From Maylandia zebra (Eukaryota; Chordata; Actinopteri; Cichliformes; Cichlidae), in contig NC_135176.1 in the NCBI RefSeq assembly GCF_041146795.1, positions 23,251,786 through 23,315,785 on the forward strand: 64,000 nucleotides of DNA, read 5' to 3'. Position numbers and translations under genes: made by a program. This document shows, piece by piece, positions 10,401-23,200 of the stretch (the stretch's first letter is position 1; every line of letters begins with the position of its first letter). The notes under the pieces were generated by a model. It searched no databases. It saw only the letters and a program-made list of their open reading frames with translations, and was not told where the DNA came from.

Positions 10401-13400
10401 GTGTTTCCAGCACCTAAGCCCTGCGCTACTATGGACAGACTCTACAGCTGTTCTTATAGCCATGCTACATCATATTATATATGCTACGCGTGGTTGTGAA
10501 AAAATGAATTATGATCCATTTTGATATCAAAGTTACATTTATACATATGTTCCTGTGTGTTTTTAAAGAGAAACAAAAACAGTTGCATAACTATCATAAA
10601 CAAGTAGGTTAACAGGACAAGTAGCAGGGAAGGACGTTTACATCCAGACGTACTTCATTGTTGCGTTTAAGCCTCTTGGTATTTGTGCTAGTTATGCAAC
10701 TTACCTTGAATGTCAGTCATTCCCCTTATTGTTACTACTTATTTTAACCATCCTTGATTAAAATCTCTTAAAATCTGAACTAATCTGCTTCTTCAGGACT
10801 GTGTTGGTGAGATTGTGTTTGCATTTTATTAGCCATGCACTCAATGAAACAGTCTTTGTCCTACCAAGTCACTAGTGATTTAATCTCAGTTTATTGAGGT
10901 GTGTAAGTAACACTCCTGTGAATTTAAAAGTAAAAAGTCCGAAGTGGCACATGTGAGTAAGGCTAACTTTGCACAATGTCCCGAATTCTTGTCCTCGCAT
11001 TGTTCGCACGTCATGTGTGAAGGTCAGAATGTGACAACATCCGGACTGGTGCCGTGAAGCTTTGTGGTTTATTTTTAAAACAGAAAATAATGAGCCTTCT
11101 GTATTTACAATGTGTTTCTGCAGGCTAGCTTGGGAGGAAGGCTGAGGATGATTATAACAGGAGCAGCTCCTACCTCACCCACTGTCCTGGGATTTCTCAG
11201 AGCAGCTCTAGGATGTCAGGTCAGACCCATTAAGTGTGCCCTTATTTCTCTAACAAGCCCCTGTGATATGAGAATAGGTCTAAACCCTTAACCCTAACCA
11301 TAACTTTACAACTGTCAAGTTTTTTGCTGTCAGTAATTTTACAGATTTTGATTCACAAGCTAACATCTACATTTGCTTCAACATCACATGTTTCTGCGTG
11401 CAGGTGTATGAGGCATATGGCCAGACAGAGTGCACAGCTGGCTGCACCTTCACCACACCTGGAGACTGGACCCAAGGTAGGCGACAGTGATTGTGCAAGC
11501 ATGTAGAAGACAGATCACAAGACAGATGTATCCTTATCTGTCTTTGAAGCACTGAACCTGTTTACGTGACTCAGTTCAAAGGTTTTAAAGTGTTAAAAAT
11601 GGGTTATGATTTTAAGGAATGACCAACAACCATAAACCTAAATAGATCCCTAATTACAAGTCTTTCACAACTACTTGGCACTGTTAAAAAGCTTAAAACT
11701 TTGTGAGTGAGCATGCAGTTTTGAGCTGATGTGATGGCATAGACCCTCAAGGAGTATCTGTTTTGCACCCAGGTGGAAAAAAAGCATAGGCTGAGAGTGT
11801 GTGGCAGGCTGAGGAAGAAACGACTAAGGAGAGTACTGTTAGAAAAAAAAACAAGTCTGGAATTGTGAGCAAGACAGGAAGGAAATAGCTGTTAGGTCAT
11901 ATTGCAATAGTTAACACTGCAAGTTTAGGTGATTTCCAACAACAACAAGCTCAAATAAAAGACCAATATCTGCTATAAAGACCCGTTTTTACCCTCCAGA
12001 TTGGGTGTATTGTGGCTGTGTTATTTTCAGCAGCCAGGCATTGCAGGTAATTTCCAAGTAACCTCTATGCATTCATATATGCGTGAAACTCTGTTCTGAT
12101 TGGCTGTCTAAGTCAGTATAATGTGGAGCTTTCTCTGAGAGAGAAATATATTTGCTGCACGCAGTTAAGAGACAGTTGAAGCGAAACAAAGTGCTGATTT
12201 TCATTTTAATTACTCATTTTCCTTTCCTAGTTCAAAAGTGATTGGAAAGTTTTTCATACATATAAAAAAATATATACACTGTTCCCTTTTAACAGTGCAA
12301 CACAAATGCAGAACAACAAGAAGACTGTAAAAACAACAAAAGTGACAAGTTAACAATAGAAAAAGAAGGCAGAAAAAAAGAACATGTGCATGAATGCATG
12401 AAGCCATGGGCAGGTGTTATGCAGGGGTGCGCGTCTGGATCGGTGGGTGGGTTTGCTAACAAACATAAAGGGTAACACAAAAGTCAAAGAAAAAATTAAA
12501 GACTAATATTATTTAAAATGATGTTAAAAACTACTAAAATAAATCTAAATTATACTAAATTTAAAATGTTATTACAGCTAAAGAACTGAACATGAAGCAC
12601 AGAAAAATAGGCTGATATTATTATTATTATTATTACATTATGTTAAAGTAATCAACTCAAAACCTCCTTTTTGAAAAGTAAAAGCTTTCCCTGTGTTTAT
12701 GGCCACATATTTTTTGAATTGATTGTATTGCATAAACGAAGGTCTGAAGCAAACAAATGTGCTCTAAGTGTCAACCTATTGTGAGACAGTGTGAGACAGA
12801 GCTTCATAATACAGTCAAGCATCACCACCTGCTGTTCACTTCTGATAATTCACAGATATCTGTAACGCTGTCCCAAATGATGACGACTAGTTTTCCTTTA
12901 GATTTAATTAGTTAGTAAAAATATCGTTAATTAAACCACTTTTCCTCCTCACATAGAATTGATGCTCAGTGTTGAGCATTTTATCAATTTGTAGTCCTCC
13001 TTTTTGTTCAACAGTGGAAAGTGAGGAAGGAAATCGAGTTGTTGTGTTTCTAATGTTTCTTCTTGTACTGACCAACAGGCCACGTTGGGGCTCCGCTGCC
13101 ATGCAACCTCATTAAACTGGTGGATGTACCTGAGAAGAACTACTTCGCCTCCAAGGGAGAGGGAGAGGTAAGCAAAGCGATTTCAACAGAAACACAAGAT
13201 GCACTTAGAGAGCACAAACCTAAATTAAAAGCAGCATTTACTTTCAAGGAAATAGTATTGTATTTTTGATATATTCACTTTCTCTTCTTTGTTCTTTTTA
13301 AACGTACTTTAAGACGTTTGTAGTGCAATAAAAATCACACGGGGGGGAGGGGGGGTGACAGAAGCTTACTTTGACTACACAACCATTATATAGTAGGTGA

Positions 13401-16293
13401 TAATGGATAGTAGGTACTGATTTGTAAATAACTGAAGATAAACAGCATGAGCTTATTATTAGTTATTATAAAATTATACTATAGTTTATTATAACTAACT
13501 AGGCAGCTCATTCACTTTCTCTTCACAACACTTTATTTAAAGATAGAAAACACATTTTGGGGTCAGCTTGAAAGAAAGATAGATGTGAAATGTAAAGGTA
13601 AGGCCTAAGGTCCAATGACTTAATGTTTGGATGCAAATGCAATATAATCTAATATCTAGAATCCCCATGCACCAGTATCATTTCCTAAATTTTGTCAAAA
13701 CAAACAAAAGCAGTAGAATTTTAAGAACTGTTTAATGATTTAATCAATTTTATAAAAGTTTGACCTTAACTGACCTTGAAGAAGTTGCCAGAGGTCCAAA
13801 GAAACGTGATATTTGGAATCCCCATATTTTGCTTCCTATATGCCTATATGTTGTCAAAAAAAAAAACAATAGCATTTAGAAACATAGCTTTAAATAGCTC
13901 TATTATCACTATTATCATTTTGGCTTGTAGATCAATCTACTGGCCTTGAAGGAGAGGTCAGAGGTCAAATGTGACATGATATTTTAAATATTTATATAGC
14001 ACTTTCTATCTGTTGACAATACACCCCATACTTATAAGAGTCATAGTTTTAAGTTATAAGGCTTTTTGTCCATTTTCAACCAATAAATTATTAATTTGAC
14101 CTTCATGACCTTGGCGCATGTAAGGCACATTTCAGTGGCTTGTTAACAAGACGCCACTCTACACCTCTACAACGTTTTACGAGAATTCATCGAAAACTTG
14201 TTTATAGACAGAATGACACGTATGCATGCAAATGCAACCAAAAACGTAACCACTTTTGTGGTAGAAATAAGTAACATACGTGCATATGTAAGGATGTGTG
14301 TAGGTCTGTAGGTGTGTTTTCACTGTATGCCAGAGAGTTGTTTTTACAGCTTTGACGTGAGCATTTTGAAATGTCAGGAAATGAGGGCAGATGTGAAGTG
14401 TGTTATAAAGATCAGAATTGAAAACTGATTACCAGCATACCAGCATATAGGGGTTGACACAGAGGACAAATACAGTAAAGGGAAAAAGAAAGTACACATT
14501 TCTAAAGTTTTACATGTCTGCATATAACCTCGCCAGGTTCTGAAATTAGGTAACTGCACCTCAGATGGAGAACCACACATGACTTATTACACTGTTTACA
14601 CTTAATTTTGGAATCTGATAAGAACCGGATATTTTTTTTATTATGTCCTGATATGTAAAATGTTAGAAAGATGTACTTTTTTTCATGTGACTGTACATGT
14701 TTATAGGAAGGGTAATGTATACAATTTTCGGACTTTATAAACAACGTTGCATGTGTTTGTAGAGGACATGTGCTTAACCTCTAACCCTGACCCTGTTTGA
14801 CTTTTCTAATCTGTCAACCAGATTTGTGTAAAAGGACCAAACGTGTTTAAAGGCTACCTCAAAGACCCAGAGAGAACAGCGGAGACACTGGATGCCGATG
14901 GCTGGCTCCATACGGGAGATATTGGGAAATGGCTACCTGTACGTATACGCAGCTTACATTTGAGACTAGTCATGGATTTTGAAAAATCCCTTGTGTTTAT
15001 ATGAGAACAATCCATAATATTTTGTTTAAAATGATATTTCTCGTTTTCCGTAGAATGGCACGCTGAAGATCGTTGACAGGAAAAAGCACATTTTCAAGCT
15101 GGCGCAGGGTGAGTACATCTCCCCTGAGAAGATCGAGAACATCTACATTAGGAGCGAACCTGTGGCACAGCTTTATGTTCATGGAGATAGTCTGCAGGTA
15201 AGGACATTTAATCATTTACAGGAAGTGCAATGTGAAGTAGAACTCCTGCTCAAATTTATGTGTTCCAAGGCCTGGTAGTCATCTTTGGCTCCTAAGAGCC
15301 TGCAAGTACATCTGGGCTATGTGTTGCTTAGTGTTGATTTTCTATTTTGATCACTATCCAATACACCTTGTTTTTTTTCTCAGTCCTGTTTGGTAGGAAT
15401 AGTTGTTCCTGACCCTGAAACCATGCCTGAATGGGCCAAGAAGAAAGGTATCTTGGGCACCTACGAGGACCTATGTAAAAACACTGTAAGTGGCATATGG
15501 TTGTAACACTTATAGTTAATATTATTAAAACCTACTGGAAGTTATTTAGAAATGTAACAAAGCTCCCTCTCTCCTTTGTTTAACAGGAGTTAAAGAAGGG
15601 AATCCTTGAAGATTTGGTGCGTCTTGGAAAAGCCAGTGGCCTCCATTCTTTCGAGCAGGTAAGTAGGAACTTAACTGTTTGTAAGTGTATTTTTTCTTGA
15701 TACCTTAAGACATGTAAGATAACATTTTACAGTATCTCCATAAACAGTATGTGCCTGAAGTAACATCTTTTAGATTAGATTTTAATGTCTTTAAGTAATC
15801 TAGTTATTCACAAATCCCTCCAAGCAATACCACAATATCTAAATTAATGAAATACTGCAGATACAGCTATGGTAATAAAATATATATGTTTTAAAATAAT
15901 AATTAAAATATTAATGTTTTAAATTATTTCAAAGGAGATTAAGCCAAGTGAAACAAGAATGCTACTGGCATAAATTCTTGTGCTGTTTGATAAGTTATAT
16001 GCTACATTTATATACTATCAGGGATTGGTCTTGTGATTCCTGCAAGAGTATTGGCTAACAATGCATTTGTGGCTATAAGATGAAGTAAACTTAAGAGCAG
16101 TATTTATCTCATTCACCATCATGTTTTTTTCTTTTGTTTTATTCTTCTAAAGGTGAAGAACATCTACATTCACAATGAGATGTTCTCCATTCAAAATGGC
16201 CTGCTGACTCCGACGCTAAAGGCTAAAAGACCGGAGCTGAAAGAGTTTTTTAAGGCGAAGATTGATGAGCTCTACAACAGCATCTCTATGTGA
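3243..16293 (+). CDS. acsl6: Long-chain acyl-CoA synthetase 6, 3' 14 exons (5' part outside window)
   Basis: The enzyme family activates long-chain fatty acids with ATP and CoA through an acyl-AMP intermediate at ER and mitochondrial outer membranes. Exons: 3243-3275, 5133-5184, 6734-6807, 7014-7091, 9724-9858, 10259-10393, 11124-11219, 11404-11476, 13079-13167, 14822-14938, 15054-15197, 15384-15485, 15587-15658, 16153-16293. All have AG/GT borders and phases join to 446 residues plus TGA. Motifs seen in order: FTSGTTGNPKG (ATP loop), [12 protein letters not shown] (fatty-acid gate), [52 protein letters not shown] and the C-terminal [29 protein letters not shown] and SVVYCHGG favour ACSL6 over ACSL1 or ACSL5, and the following MEIKIN-FNIP1 pair supports this. 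Full-length relatives have about 700 residues, so some 250 are encoded upstream. Confidence 0.93.
3437..4183. repeat. Interspersed repeat with ~120-bp inverted arms, possibly Penelope-like
   Basis: The arm at about 3437-3557 is an imperfect reverse complement of 4067-4183. Both contain a conserved block around GAAGAAGCTTCT and GAGAGGTGAAACGTCTTCAAG, which I recognise as a widespread fish repeat. Between the arms, the + strand at about 3790-3920 can be read as a decayed coding remnant containing [17 protein letters not shown]. This resembles the extreme C-terminus that follows the GIY-YIG domain in Penelope-like elements, an assignment made from memory. Frames are broken and no full protein remains. 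Confidence 0.6.
4206..5132. other. ACSL6 intron, nothing recognised
   Basis: AT-rich intron sequence with a short A-run near 4432. A poly-T/C acceptor tract precedes the exon at 5133. No coding, RNA or mobile feature is recognised. Confidence 0.5.
5185..6733. other. ACSL6 intron, nothing firmly recognised
   Basis: The stretch 5825-6148 is open on the minus strand for 107 codons but shows no domain, splice logic or coding style. It may be part of an unidentified interspersed repeat. Nothing else stands out. Confidence 0.4.
7014..7091 (+). CDS. acsl6: ACSL6 fatty-acid gate exon, Phe type
   Basis: This 78-nt, phase 0-0 exon encodes 26 residues including [12 protein letters not shown]. Mammalian ACSL6 and ACSL1 carry two mutually exclusive exons of this same size, one with a Tyr gate ([12 protein letters not shown]) and one with a Phe gate, which change substrate preference. 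The exon here is the Phe type. I searched both flanking introns by eye for a Tyr-type partner and found none. A copy elsewhere or a diverged one cannot be excluded. Confidence 0.88.
7092..9723. other. ACSL6 intron with CA microsatellite
   Basis: The largest ACSL6 intron in the window (2.6 kb) contains a long CA repeat at 7364-7425 and a T-run near 9461. No exon-like block with good splice sites, and no mobile element, was recognised. Confidence 0.5.
7364..7425. repeat. (AC)n microsatellite
   Basis: Uninterrupted AC dinucleotide repeat of about 31 units in an ACSL6 intron. Its length makes it a likely polymorphic marker. Confidence 0.97.
9859..11123. other. Two ACSL6 introns around exon 10259-10393
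   Basis: The introns at 9859-10258 and 10394-11123 are plain AT-rich sequence. No repeat or RNA gene is recognised. Confidence 0.45.
11477..13078. other. ACSL6 intron, nothing recognised
   Basis: AT-rich sequence with a short ATT run near 12617. Short open frames in it lack coding character. Confidence 0.45.
13560..14115. repeat. Three diverged tandem copies of a ~175-bp unit
   Basis: A block beginning AGGTC(C)AA and continuing with GATAT, GAATCCCCAT, TCCTATAT and GTTGTCAAAA recurs near 13608, 13791 and 13962. Spacing is about 183 and 171 bases, with many substitutions between copies. GACCTT and AGGTCA hexamers occur repeatedly in both orientations. The unit probably belongs to an unidentified fish repeat family. 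Confidence 0.6.
13955..13967 (+). promoter_or_regulatory. Perfect DR1 nuclear-receptor motif
   Basis: AGGTCA at 13955-13960 and again at 13962-13967 are separated by one base, which is the consensus for PPAR/RXR, HNF4 and COUP-TF binding. It lies in an ACSL6 intron. Acyl-CoA synthetase genes are known PPAR targets in vertebrates, but occupancy here is pure inference and the motif sits inside a diverged repeat. Confidence 0.4.
16153..16293 (+). CDS. acsl6: ACSL6 terminal coding exon
   Basis: The acceptor AAAG precedes 46 codons and TGA at 16291-16293. The segment [14 protein letters not shown] carries the C-terminal-domain lysine region of the adenylate-forming family. The protein ends in NSISM, close to the ISM end of mammalian ACSL6. 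Confidence 0.93.
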   Translation: MKNIYIHNEMFSIQNGLLTPTLKAKRPELKEFFKAKIDELYNSISM

Positions 16294-16500
16294 AGGCTGG
16301 CGGACCTGAGTTTTCTTAAAGCAATCAAACAACAACAACAGACGCTTTGTCCAGCGACCTGCAGTGGGACAAAGATGTGTCACCTGACGCTTAACGTGCT
16401 TTCGGAAAGCAAAGCAAAACTGGCCCAACGGTAGATGATTAAAAATGCCTAGATAAAAACAAATTAAAGAAATCAATAAAGCGAAATACAATGCACATTG
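16294..16500 (+). terminator. acsl6: ACSL6 3' UTR with poly(A) signal
   Basis: A short 3' UTR follows the stop codon. AATAAA at 16475-16480 is the first canonical signal, and a T-rich stretch follows. Transcript end is expected near 16500. Confidence 0.65.
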
Positions 16501-19500
16501 TCATATGTATTTCCTTTTTATGTACGCATTCACTGTTTCATAATTAATTGAAAACATATTTTAAATCGACACTTAAAAATTTTAGTCCATAAAAAGGAAC
16601 GTATTTCTTTTTTCGTGTGACATGAATTTCCGTCACAAAACAAAAACAATTTCAGGGTTAGCCAGCAGAGGGCAGCATGGAGTTACCCATAATGAATGTA
16701 AAGAATGGTTACTGGGATTTTATAAGGGGGTGAAAGGAAACTTGTTCTTACTACAAATGAAGACGCATCATAAATGCCAAAACTCTCCAATTATTTAGGG
16801 TGGAATGACTCAACCGTTTTAGGGGTATGGCAATGTGTTGACTTTATTAGCTAGCATTAGCTGTAGGGATACTGCTACTTACTGTGAATTAAGTTCAATT
16901 AATCAGCTGTCAGTTTATTAGGGGACAGGTTAAAAAGCTGGGGGAGAACGTCTTGGCACAATTCACGTGATGTGCTGATAGCTGATTTCTGTATGCATAC
17001 AGTAAACAATGATTTAAAGGAGGACAACAAGCTAATGCTAGCAGATTCCCACATGGTAGGTAGAGTCTTATTAGTACATCACTAATACAAATATCAACTG
17101 ATTAAATTCAAAACCAATGTCTCAGTCAGTTTGACTCACGCCTATTAATTTTAATGTCAGATGGAAAATCATGTCACCGAAAAACTTTCCATTATGTTAT
17201 TTTAGAGTTTAGTTTTTAACATTGGCTTTTCTCACATGATTCACACTGTCAGTGAATACAAAAAAAGATAATAATGTCCACGAAATGGTGTGTATTGTAC
17301 GATGTATTTTTGTTTTCTTTGTTTTAATTGAGGCATTTAAAATCATCCATACATTGCTACCTGCTATTGACCCAAAAACAAATACACCCACTCCCCAGCA
17401 TCAGAAACTCAGCATCATCATTCCCACTTCCTCAGCTCTTCTTTCCTCTTTAAATCTACCAGCCAAACAAAACTCATCTGTTTTACAAGAGTAACACAGT
17501 CATACGACAGCAAGTGTGATGTTTTAGTGTATAGTGTAGCTCCAGGAGATGTCAAAATGTACATTAATGCTGACACCTTGTAGAATTGTAATGGATTTCA
17601 TCCCCAGTGGAAAAAGTTAGATTTTCTTTCAATAAAAAAACGGCGCTAGTAAGGTGGCTGATACACCACCCCGAACAGATACAAGAATTAAAGTTGGGTA
17701 TAACCCAAATATGGTGCAATTAGATGAAATTACACCCTTCTGTTTGAAAGCAGATTTACAATAATAAGGTTCAGAGAGAGAGCAGCTGCCTTTCAAATCA
17801 TCGCTGTCCACACTGTCCCATGTAAAGCATCTCATTGTCTGAGCCACACCCAAATTACACTTTGTGTCATGTATCCGCGCACTCATTCATTATGTCAGTT
17901 CAACATGGCTGCAGTCAGAGGTTTAGCATGCATGCTCCTTGTTTATGTAAGGACCGGCGATCTGTAACGGTCATCGAGGTTCAGACTTCTTTCTCACTCA
18001 TCTTTGCACAAAGAGAATGTCAGGTAAAAGAAAACAAAATATCTAATGCAACACCAGGCCTTGGGGCAATGCATGCAATTTGCCCTGTAATGCTGGGACC
18101 ATTGGCATTTAACGAGAAAAAAGACAAGCATTTCTTTATGGTCATTAGGAGCCGGTTGTATCTAGCTGCTGACAGCCACAGCTGCAGGTACAGGGCTGTT
18201 TCACTTAGAAGAGCCAATGATGAATTCCGCTAGAACAAACATCAACTTTTAAACAAACGATACCATGTTTTTTAAAAAGGTTTACACGTAGAAGTAATGT
18301 ATTCGCTTTTTAAGTTGATTACCGTCCCAAAGCATAAACAATGCGGATGTACATAAATGAAGACAGCTAGATGTAAGCATATTTATTGAATCAATGGTTT
18401 GAATGATTTTTTTTTCTCTCTTATTGCGTGTAGTGAGATGAACTGTACTTATTTATTTATCTATTCTGCTGTAAAAATGGAATAAGCACCATATCCTGTA
18501 ATGATCAAGTGCAGCAATCGGGATGAGGGAGGTTGGGGATTAGGACAAGGGCAGTGAAATAAAAAATGTTCTGGAATGATTTTCAACTAGTGTCTTGGTC
18601 CTTTTTTAATGATGTTGAATGCAATTTTTTATGTCAGGATGGTAACATGAAAAAAGACTGAACTATCCTCCAGATTAGCAGTGATGAGAGGAACTCATAA
18701 AGGACAGTACCAACCACAGTATCAAAATACTCCATTACGTAAAGGAATAGGAGTATTTTAAGCTTAATGCACTTCACAAATCTATTTACACTCATATCAA
18801 AATATTATTTTATTTTCTAAAAGGTAAGTAATATTGTTTTTAGATGCAAGAAAGACTGTGTTCCTTTGGCCCTTTGTCACACAATCAATCTTAATATGTG
18901 ATGAGAACGGCTCTTAAAGAACAGTTGAAAGGAAAGCTGGGAGAGAGCAGGGGGGAAATGCATCAACCCAATGAGCTAAACTAGCACCCGGAATAGTGGT
19001 CAAAATGGTTAAAATATCTTGCCAAAGTTCAAACTCAACATCACAATGAGGACGAAAGGTAATTTAAATGACTTTGAACACGGCATGGTTATTGGTGCCA
19101 GGTCTAAGAATGTCAGAAACTGTTCCCTTACTGGGGTTTTCCCACAGAACCGTCTCTAGGGCCTACAGAGACTGGCCTGAAAAACAGAAAATATCCTGCG
19201 AGCAGCAGTTATCTGGGAAAATGACTTGTTGATGCCAGAGGTCAGAAGAGAATGGTGAAATTGCTTTGAGCTGATAGAAAGGCAACAGCAACTCAAATAA
19301 CCACTCACTACAACCAAGGTATGCAGAAGATCATCTCTGAATGTGCAACACACCAAACCTTGATCCAAATTGCTACAATAGCAGAGGACCACAACTGTTG
19401 TCACTCTTGTCAGCTAAGAACAGAAAACAGAGGCTAAGATTTGCACAGGCTCACCAAAACTTGAACAATAGTAGATGCATGTATGCATCCTGCCTCTGCT

Positions 19501-20231
19501 GGTGTAATATTAGGGACATTTTCTAAGCACATGTGAGCTCCTTAGTACCATAATTTAAATGCCACAGCATACAGCAGAATTGCTGACAATGTCTATCCCT
19601 TTATGACCAGTGTACCGGTCTTCTGGTGGCTCTTTGCAGCAACACGCTACAGTATGTCACAAACCTTTAATCACCTCATGTTTCTTACTGTACTCATATA
19701 CTTTCCAGCACCTTGCTAAATTTATACCACCAAGAATTAAGGCAATTCTTAAGGCAAAAGAAGAAGCTTAGGGGGCTTTACCTAATGAAGTCTATCAATG
19801 CTATGTTAAGCTAGGCTGAGTTCTTTGTGTCCATTTCTGCAAACGAACTTTAAAACTGACCCAGTTTTACTATGGCAGGGCAGTGATTTCACTTTTATCG
19901 CATCTGTCAAGGCATGGCAAGCATGAAGGTTGACATAAACGCTTACCAAATCTTTCCAGAGTTTCTAAATAGCATGCAAATGCGAATAAATCGCTTCAGT
20001 CGTGCGTTAAAAGTGGTGATTAGCAGCTGATCACATATTCTGCAGGTGTGCTTCGTTGCTAAGTAACGCACAGAATGGTCAGGGGACGATAAAGGCAGAA
20101 CTTGAAGCATTAGATTAAAGACACTCTCTCCTAATTATATTTTTTACTAGTACCATTAGCTGAAGCAGTTTTATAGTGTAGCAGTTCACTGAATGGCAAG
20201 TGATTTGGTCTTTAAGTCAGTTTAATTGGAA
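16501..20231. other. ACSL6-MEIKIN intergenic region
   Basis: About 3.7 kb of AT-rich sequence. A decayed Tc1-like element occupies roughly 19015-19791. An open frame at 17835-18233 has no recognisable domain and is treated as chance. No TATA box or CpG-rich promoter was evident just before the MEIKIN start. Confidence 0.5.
19015..19791 (+). mobile_element. Decayed Tc1-like transposon, copy A
   Basis: The nucleotide sequence matches the recalled course of a common fish Tc1-like transposase: the block for DLNDFEHGMVIGAR-type N-terminal sequence, then the RISRVYRDW region, the SAKNRKQRLRFAQAHQN region near 19405-19465, the HPFMTSVY region near 19596, and the end with TACCTAATGAAG. Frameshifts and an internal deletion after the AQAHQN block have destroyed the gene. 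Exact ends are uncertain because terminal repeats are eroded. Confidence 0.78.
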
Positions 20232-23200
20232 ATGGATCGATACAAGCGCCAGATTAGACTCCGTTGTGACAGTGGATTACCTATCAAACGAGATACACCC
20301 GTGAAACCAGCGCTGACCAGACGAGACCGTAAGAAAAACACTGTAATACACATTTTAACGCAGTCTACATTAAAACGTTAAACTTCAGGTGGCTTACTTG
20401 TTTATTTAAAAGTTAAAGGTTTAATCTTGGTCTGAGCCTAGTTCTCATTGTGAGGGCAAAAAGGTGTTGGGAAATATATTATGAACACCTTCATGTTTCT
20501 TATCTCAGGTTTTAACTGCTTTTCTAAATCTGTTAAATCTACTTAGTGTAAACCTAAGAGGAGATCTAATATATCTATTGATTGTACACTTTTTAAAAAA
20601 GTGTAAATAAAGGCAAAGCCATTTTCTGTTCTCATTAAATTGTTCTCTGCATCCATGCTTTCAAACTTTAAGAGCACAGGAAACTTCTATTCCGCAAGCA
20701 TTATGAAGCTTTTCCAGAAGAACCTGAGAGGGAAGTCACGAATGACTCCACTGTCAAACCAAAGAGCCCAGTATCTGTAAGTGTGCCCAGATGTTTTGTA
20801 TTCATGTAAGATTAACAGTCACTGATATCCAATATTTACTAGTTCACAATTATGGGTGACGAGAAGAAAATATGAAGGAATCTACGTGGAGGAAAAAAAA
20901 CAAGTGAATGTTGATGCTGAAGCCACAAAGAGTCCCCCAATAAACTGGCAAGAAGTTAAAGTGACATGTGCATTTTGTTCTATAGAACACATACATCAGA
21001 TCATGTGAGAAAAGAGTGAAGAGCAATTATTCCGAAAATGAGGAAATTAGTGTTTGGTTGACGATTTATTTGTTGTAACAGCGCTTCTTGGCGATAAGTC
21101 TTATACTCTATTTCCCCTTAAAGGTGCATTGAGGAGCCGAGTATGTGGGTGAACAACCTGCCAAATTTCTCTGCCAGTGCCAGACGGATATATTGCCCTG
21201 AAGAATTATTACAACAAAAAAATCCACAACCAAAGACAAATTTGACTGAAGAGTTTAAGTATAAAAAAGCATTAGAATCAGATGCTATAACCTTCAGTCA
21301 CCAGATTCGTTTTATTTCCTCCCCTTTCTATGCTTATTCTTTTCACACAGGCCAACACTGTACACCATAAATCTACTTTTAGCTTAAGCACTCCTGCATT
21401 TACTGAAACTACCAGACACAAAGCAACCTTACCTGCCATTCAGGTGACTGTAGTAGAGGCTCATGAAGGTGATGAAATGTCGGGTAAAGAAGACGAGCAA
21501 AGCTTGGCAGTGACGCCAGAAAGCTTCACATTATCTAGCATGGAGACTGCCACAACTTTCAGCTCTGGTGACACAGAGGATGAGGACTTTTTGGACTCTG
21601 CAACTTCTAACAATCTTCCCTCTCCAGAGATCTTCAGAAGAGAAAACAAGGGTGTGTCTGAGTGCATTTGTATGTGTACATTTTTGTATGTCCACAGCCA
21701 CACTTGGTCTCTCACTTTTATTTTTGTCTTGATAGTGGAAACCTTCAATTTTTCCATTGAGGAAGACCTGCTGGATCTCCATCGTCACATAAAAAACTCC
21801 ACTTTGTTGGATGTCAGCCATGCTGAGAGCATACACATGCATCATCCCCCTAACCTTTCTACCATCCTGGGTAATACTGGGAAAAAATCTCAGGCACACT
21901 TTAATTTTCTCTCTTTTTTTCAGTTCAATAAATTCCACTTAATTGAACAAAGGTATTAAGAGTATAACTTTATTCATACTCAGTCATGTTTGGTACGTCT
22001 TTTTTTTGCAAGCTCCTTAGACTCCATCTGATAATTACATTTAAAATGTTTCTCTTTTAGAAGTAGCAAATGAACAAAAAAAGGAACAGTAACTTTGTTT
22101 TTATAGCATATTTTAATGTTCTTAGAAAAAATGCCAAGTATGCTTTAATTAAATGCAGTCTTATTTACATGCATACCCAAACCATACCTGTGTGTCTGAA
22201 AAGGAGTAACTCTGTCTGCAGATGCCTCCACTATTCTTGCTGAAAAGACCTGTGAGATCAGGTAAGTCTTCTCAGTTGAATCTCAAAGCATTTAGTACTT
22301 GTGGCTCACGCAATTTAACTGCTTCATTCCTTATTATTTCTTTATCAAGCAACAACAGAGAAGCCGGATCTGCTGCTAAAGTACAAAATGACTCGTTGAA
22401 ATCAGGTAAAGGCTCTCATTTCATAAGAAACATATCTTCCTTAAGTATTATTCAGAGCATGACTATTATTGCAAACTACGCTTGCCGACCACTTTATTAG
22501 GAACGCTTGTTCAATTCCTCACTAAAGCAAATGTATAATCAACCAATCACATAGCATCAACTATGTGCATTTAGGCACTAAGATATGATCATGAAGACCT
22601 GCCGAAGTTCAAACTGAGCATCAGAATGGAGAAGAAAGGTAACTTTGAAAGTAGCTTGGTTGTTGGTGCCAAACAGGCTGGTCTGAGTATTTTATAAATT
22701 GCTGATCTACTGGGATTTTTCTACTGGGTTTTACAGGAAATTGTCAAAAACAAAGAGGGAATATCGAGTGAGCAGCAGTTCTCTTGGAGAAAATGCTTTG
22801 ATGCCAGAGGTCAGAGAAAAATGGCCTGACTGCTTTGAACTGATGGGAAGGCAACAGTAAACAAATATTTAGAGCATTGCAACCAAGAGGATCTCTGAAT
22901 GCAGGGCTCACCAACACTGAGTAAGAGAAGACTGGAGCAATGTTGCCTGGTCTGATGAGCCTCGAGTTTTTCTGCACAGTATTCACAGGCTACAATCAGA
23001 TTTTGGTGTTAACAAAATAAAAGCATGGATCGACCATGCCTTTTTAGCAGCAGTTCATGCTGCTGGTGGTGGGGGTGGTGTAATGGCATGGAGAATATTT
23101 TTCTGGCACATGTGGGCCCCTTAGTACCAAGTGAGTATCATTTAAATACCTGATTTCAGTCTGATAGAGCACCTATGGAATTTGGTGAAACAGGAAATCC

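Noticed and set aside
17835..18233. 132-codon frame in the ACSL6-MEIKIN gap
   Set aside because: No recognisable protein and a competing frame on the other strand; treated as chance.
20681..20776. Alternative acceptor CACAG for MEIKIN exon 2
   Set aside because: It leaves the exon ending in a phase that does not join the exon at 21351.
21124..21350. Open stretch that looks like an extra MEIKIN exon
   Set aside because: No donor gives the phase needed by the exon at 21351, and exons 20673-20776 and 21351-21651 already join in phase 0.
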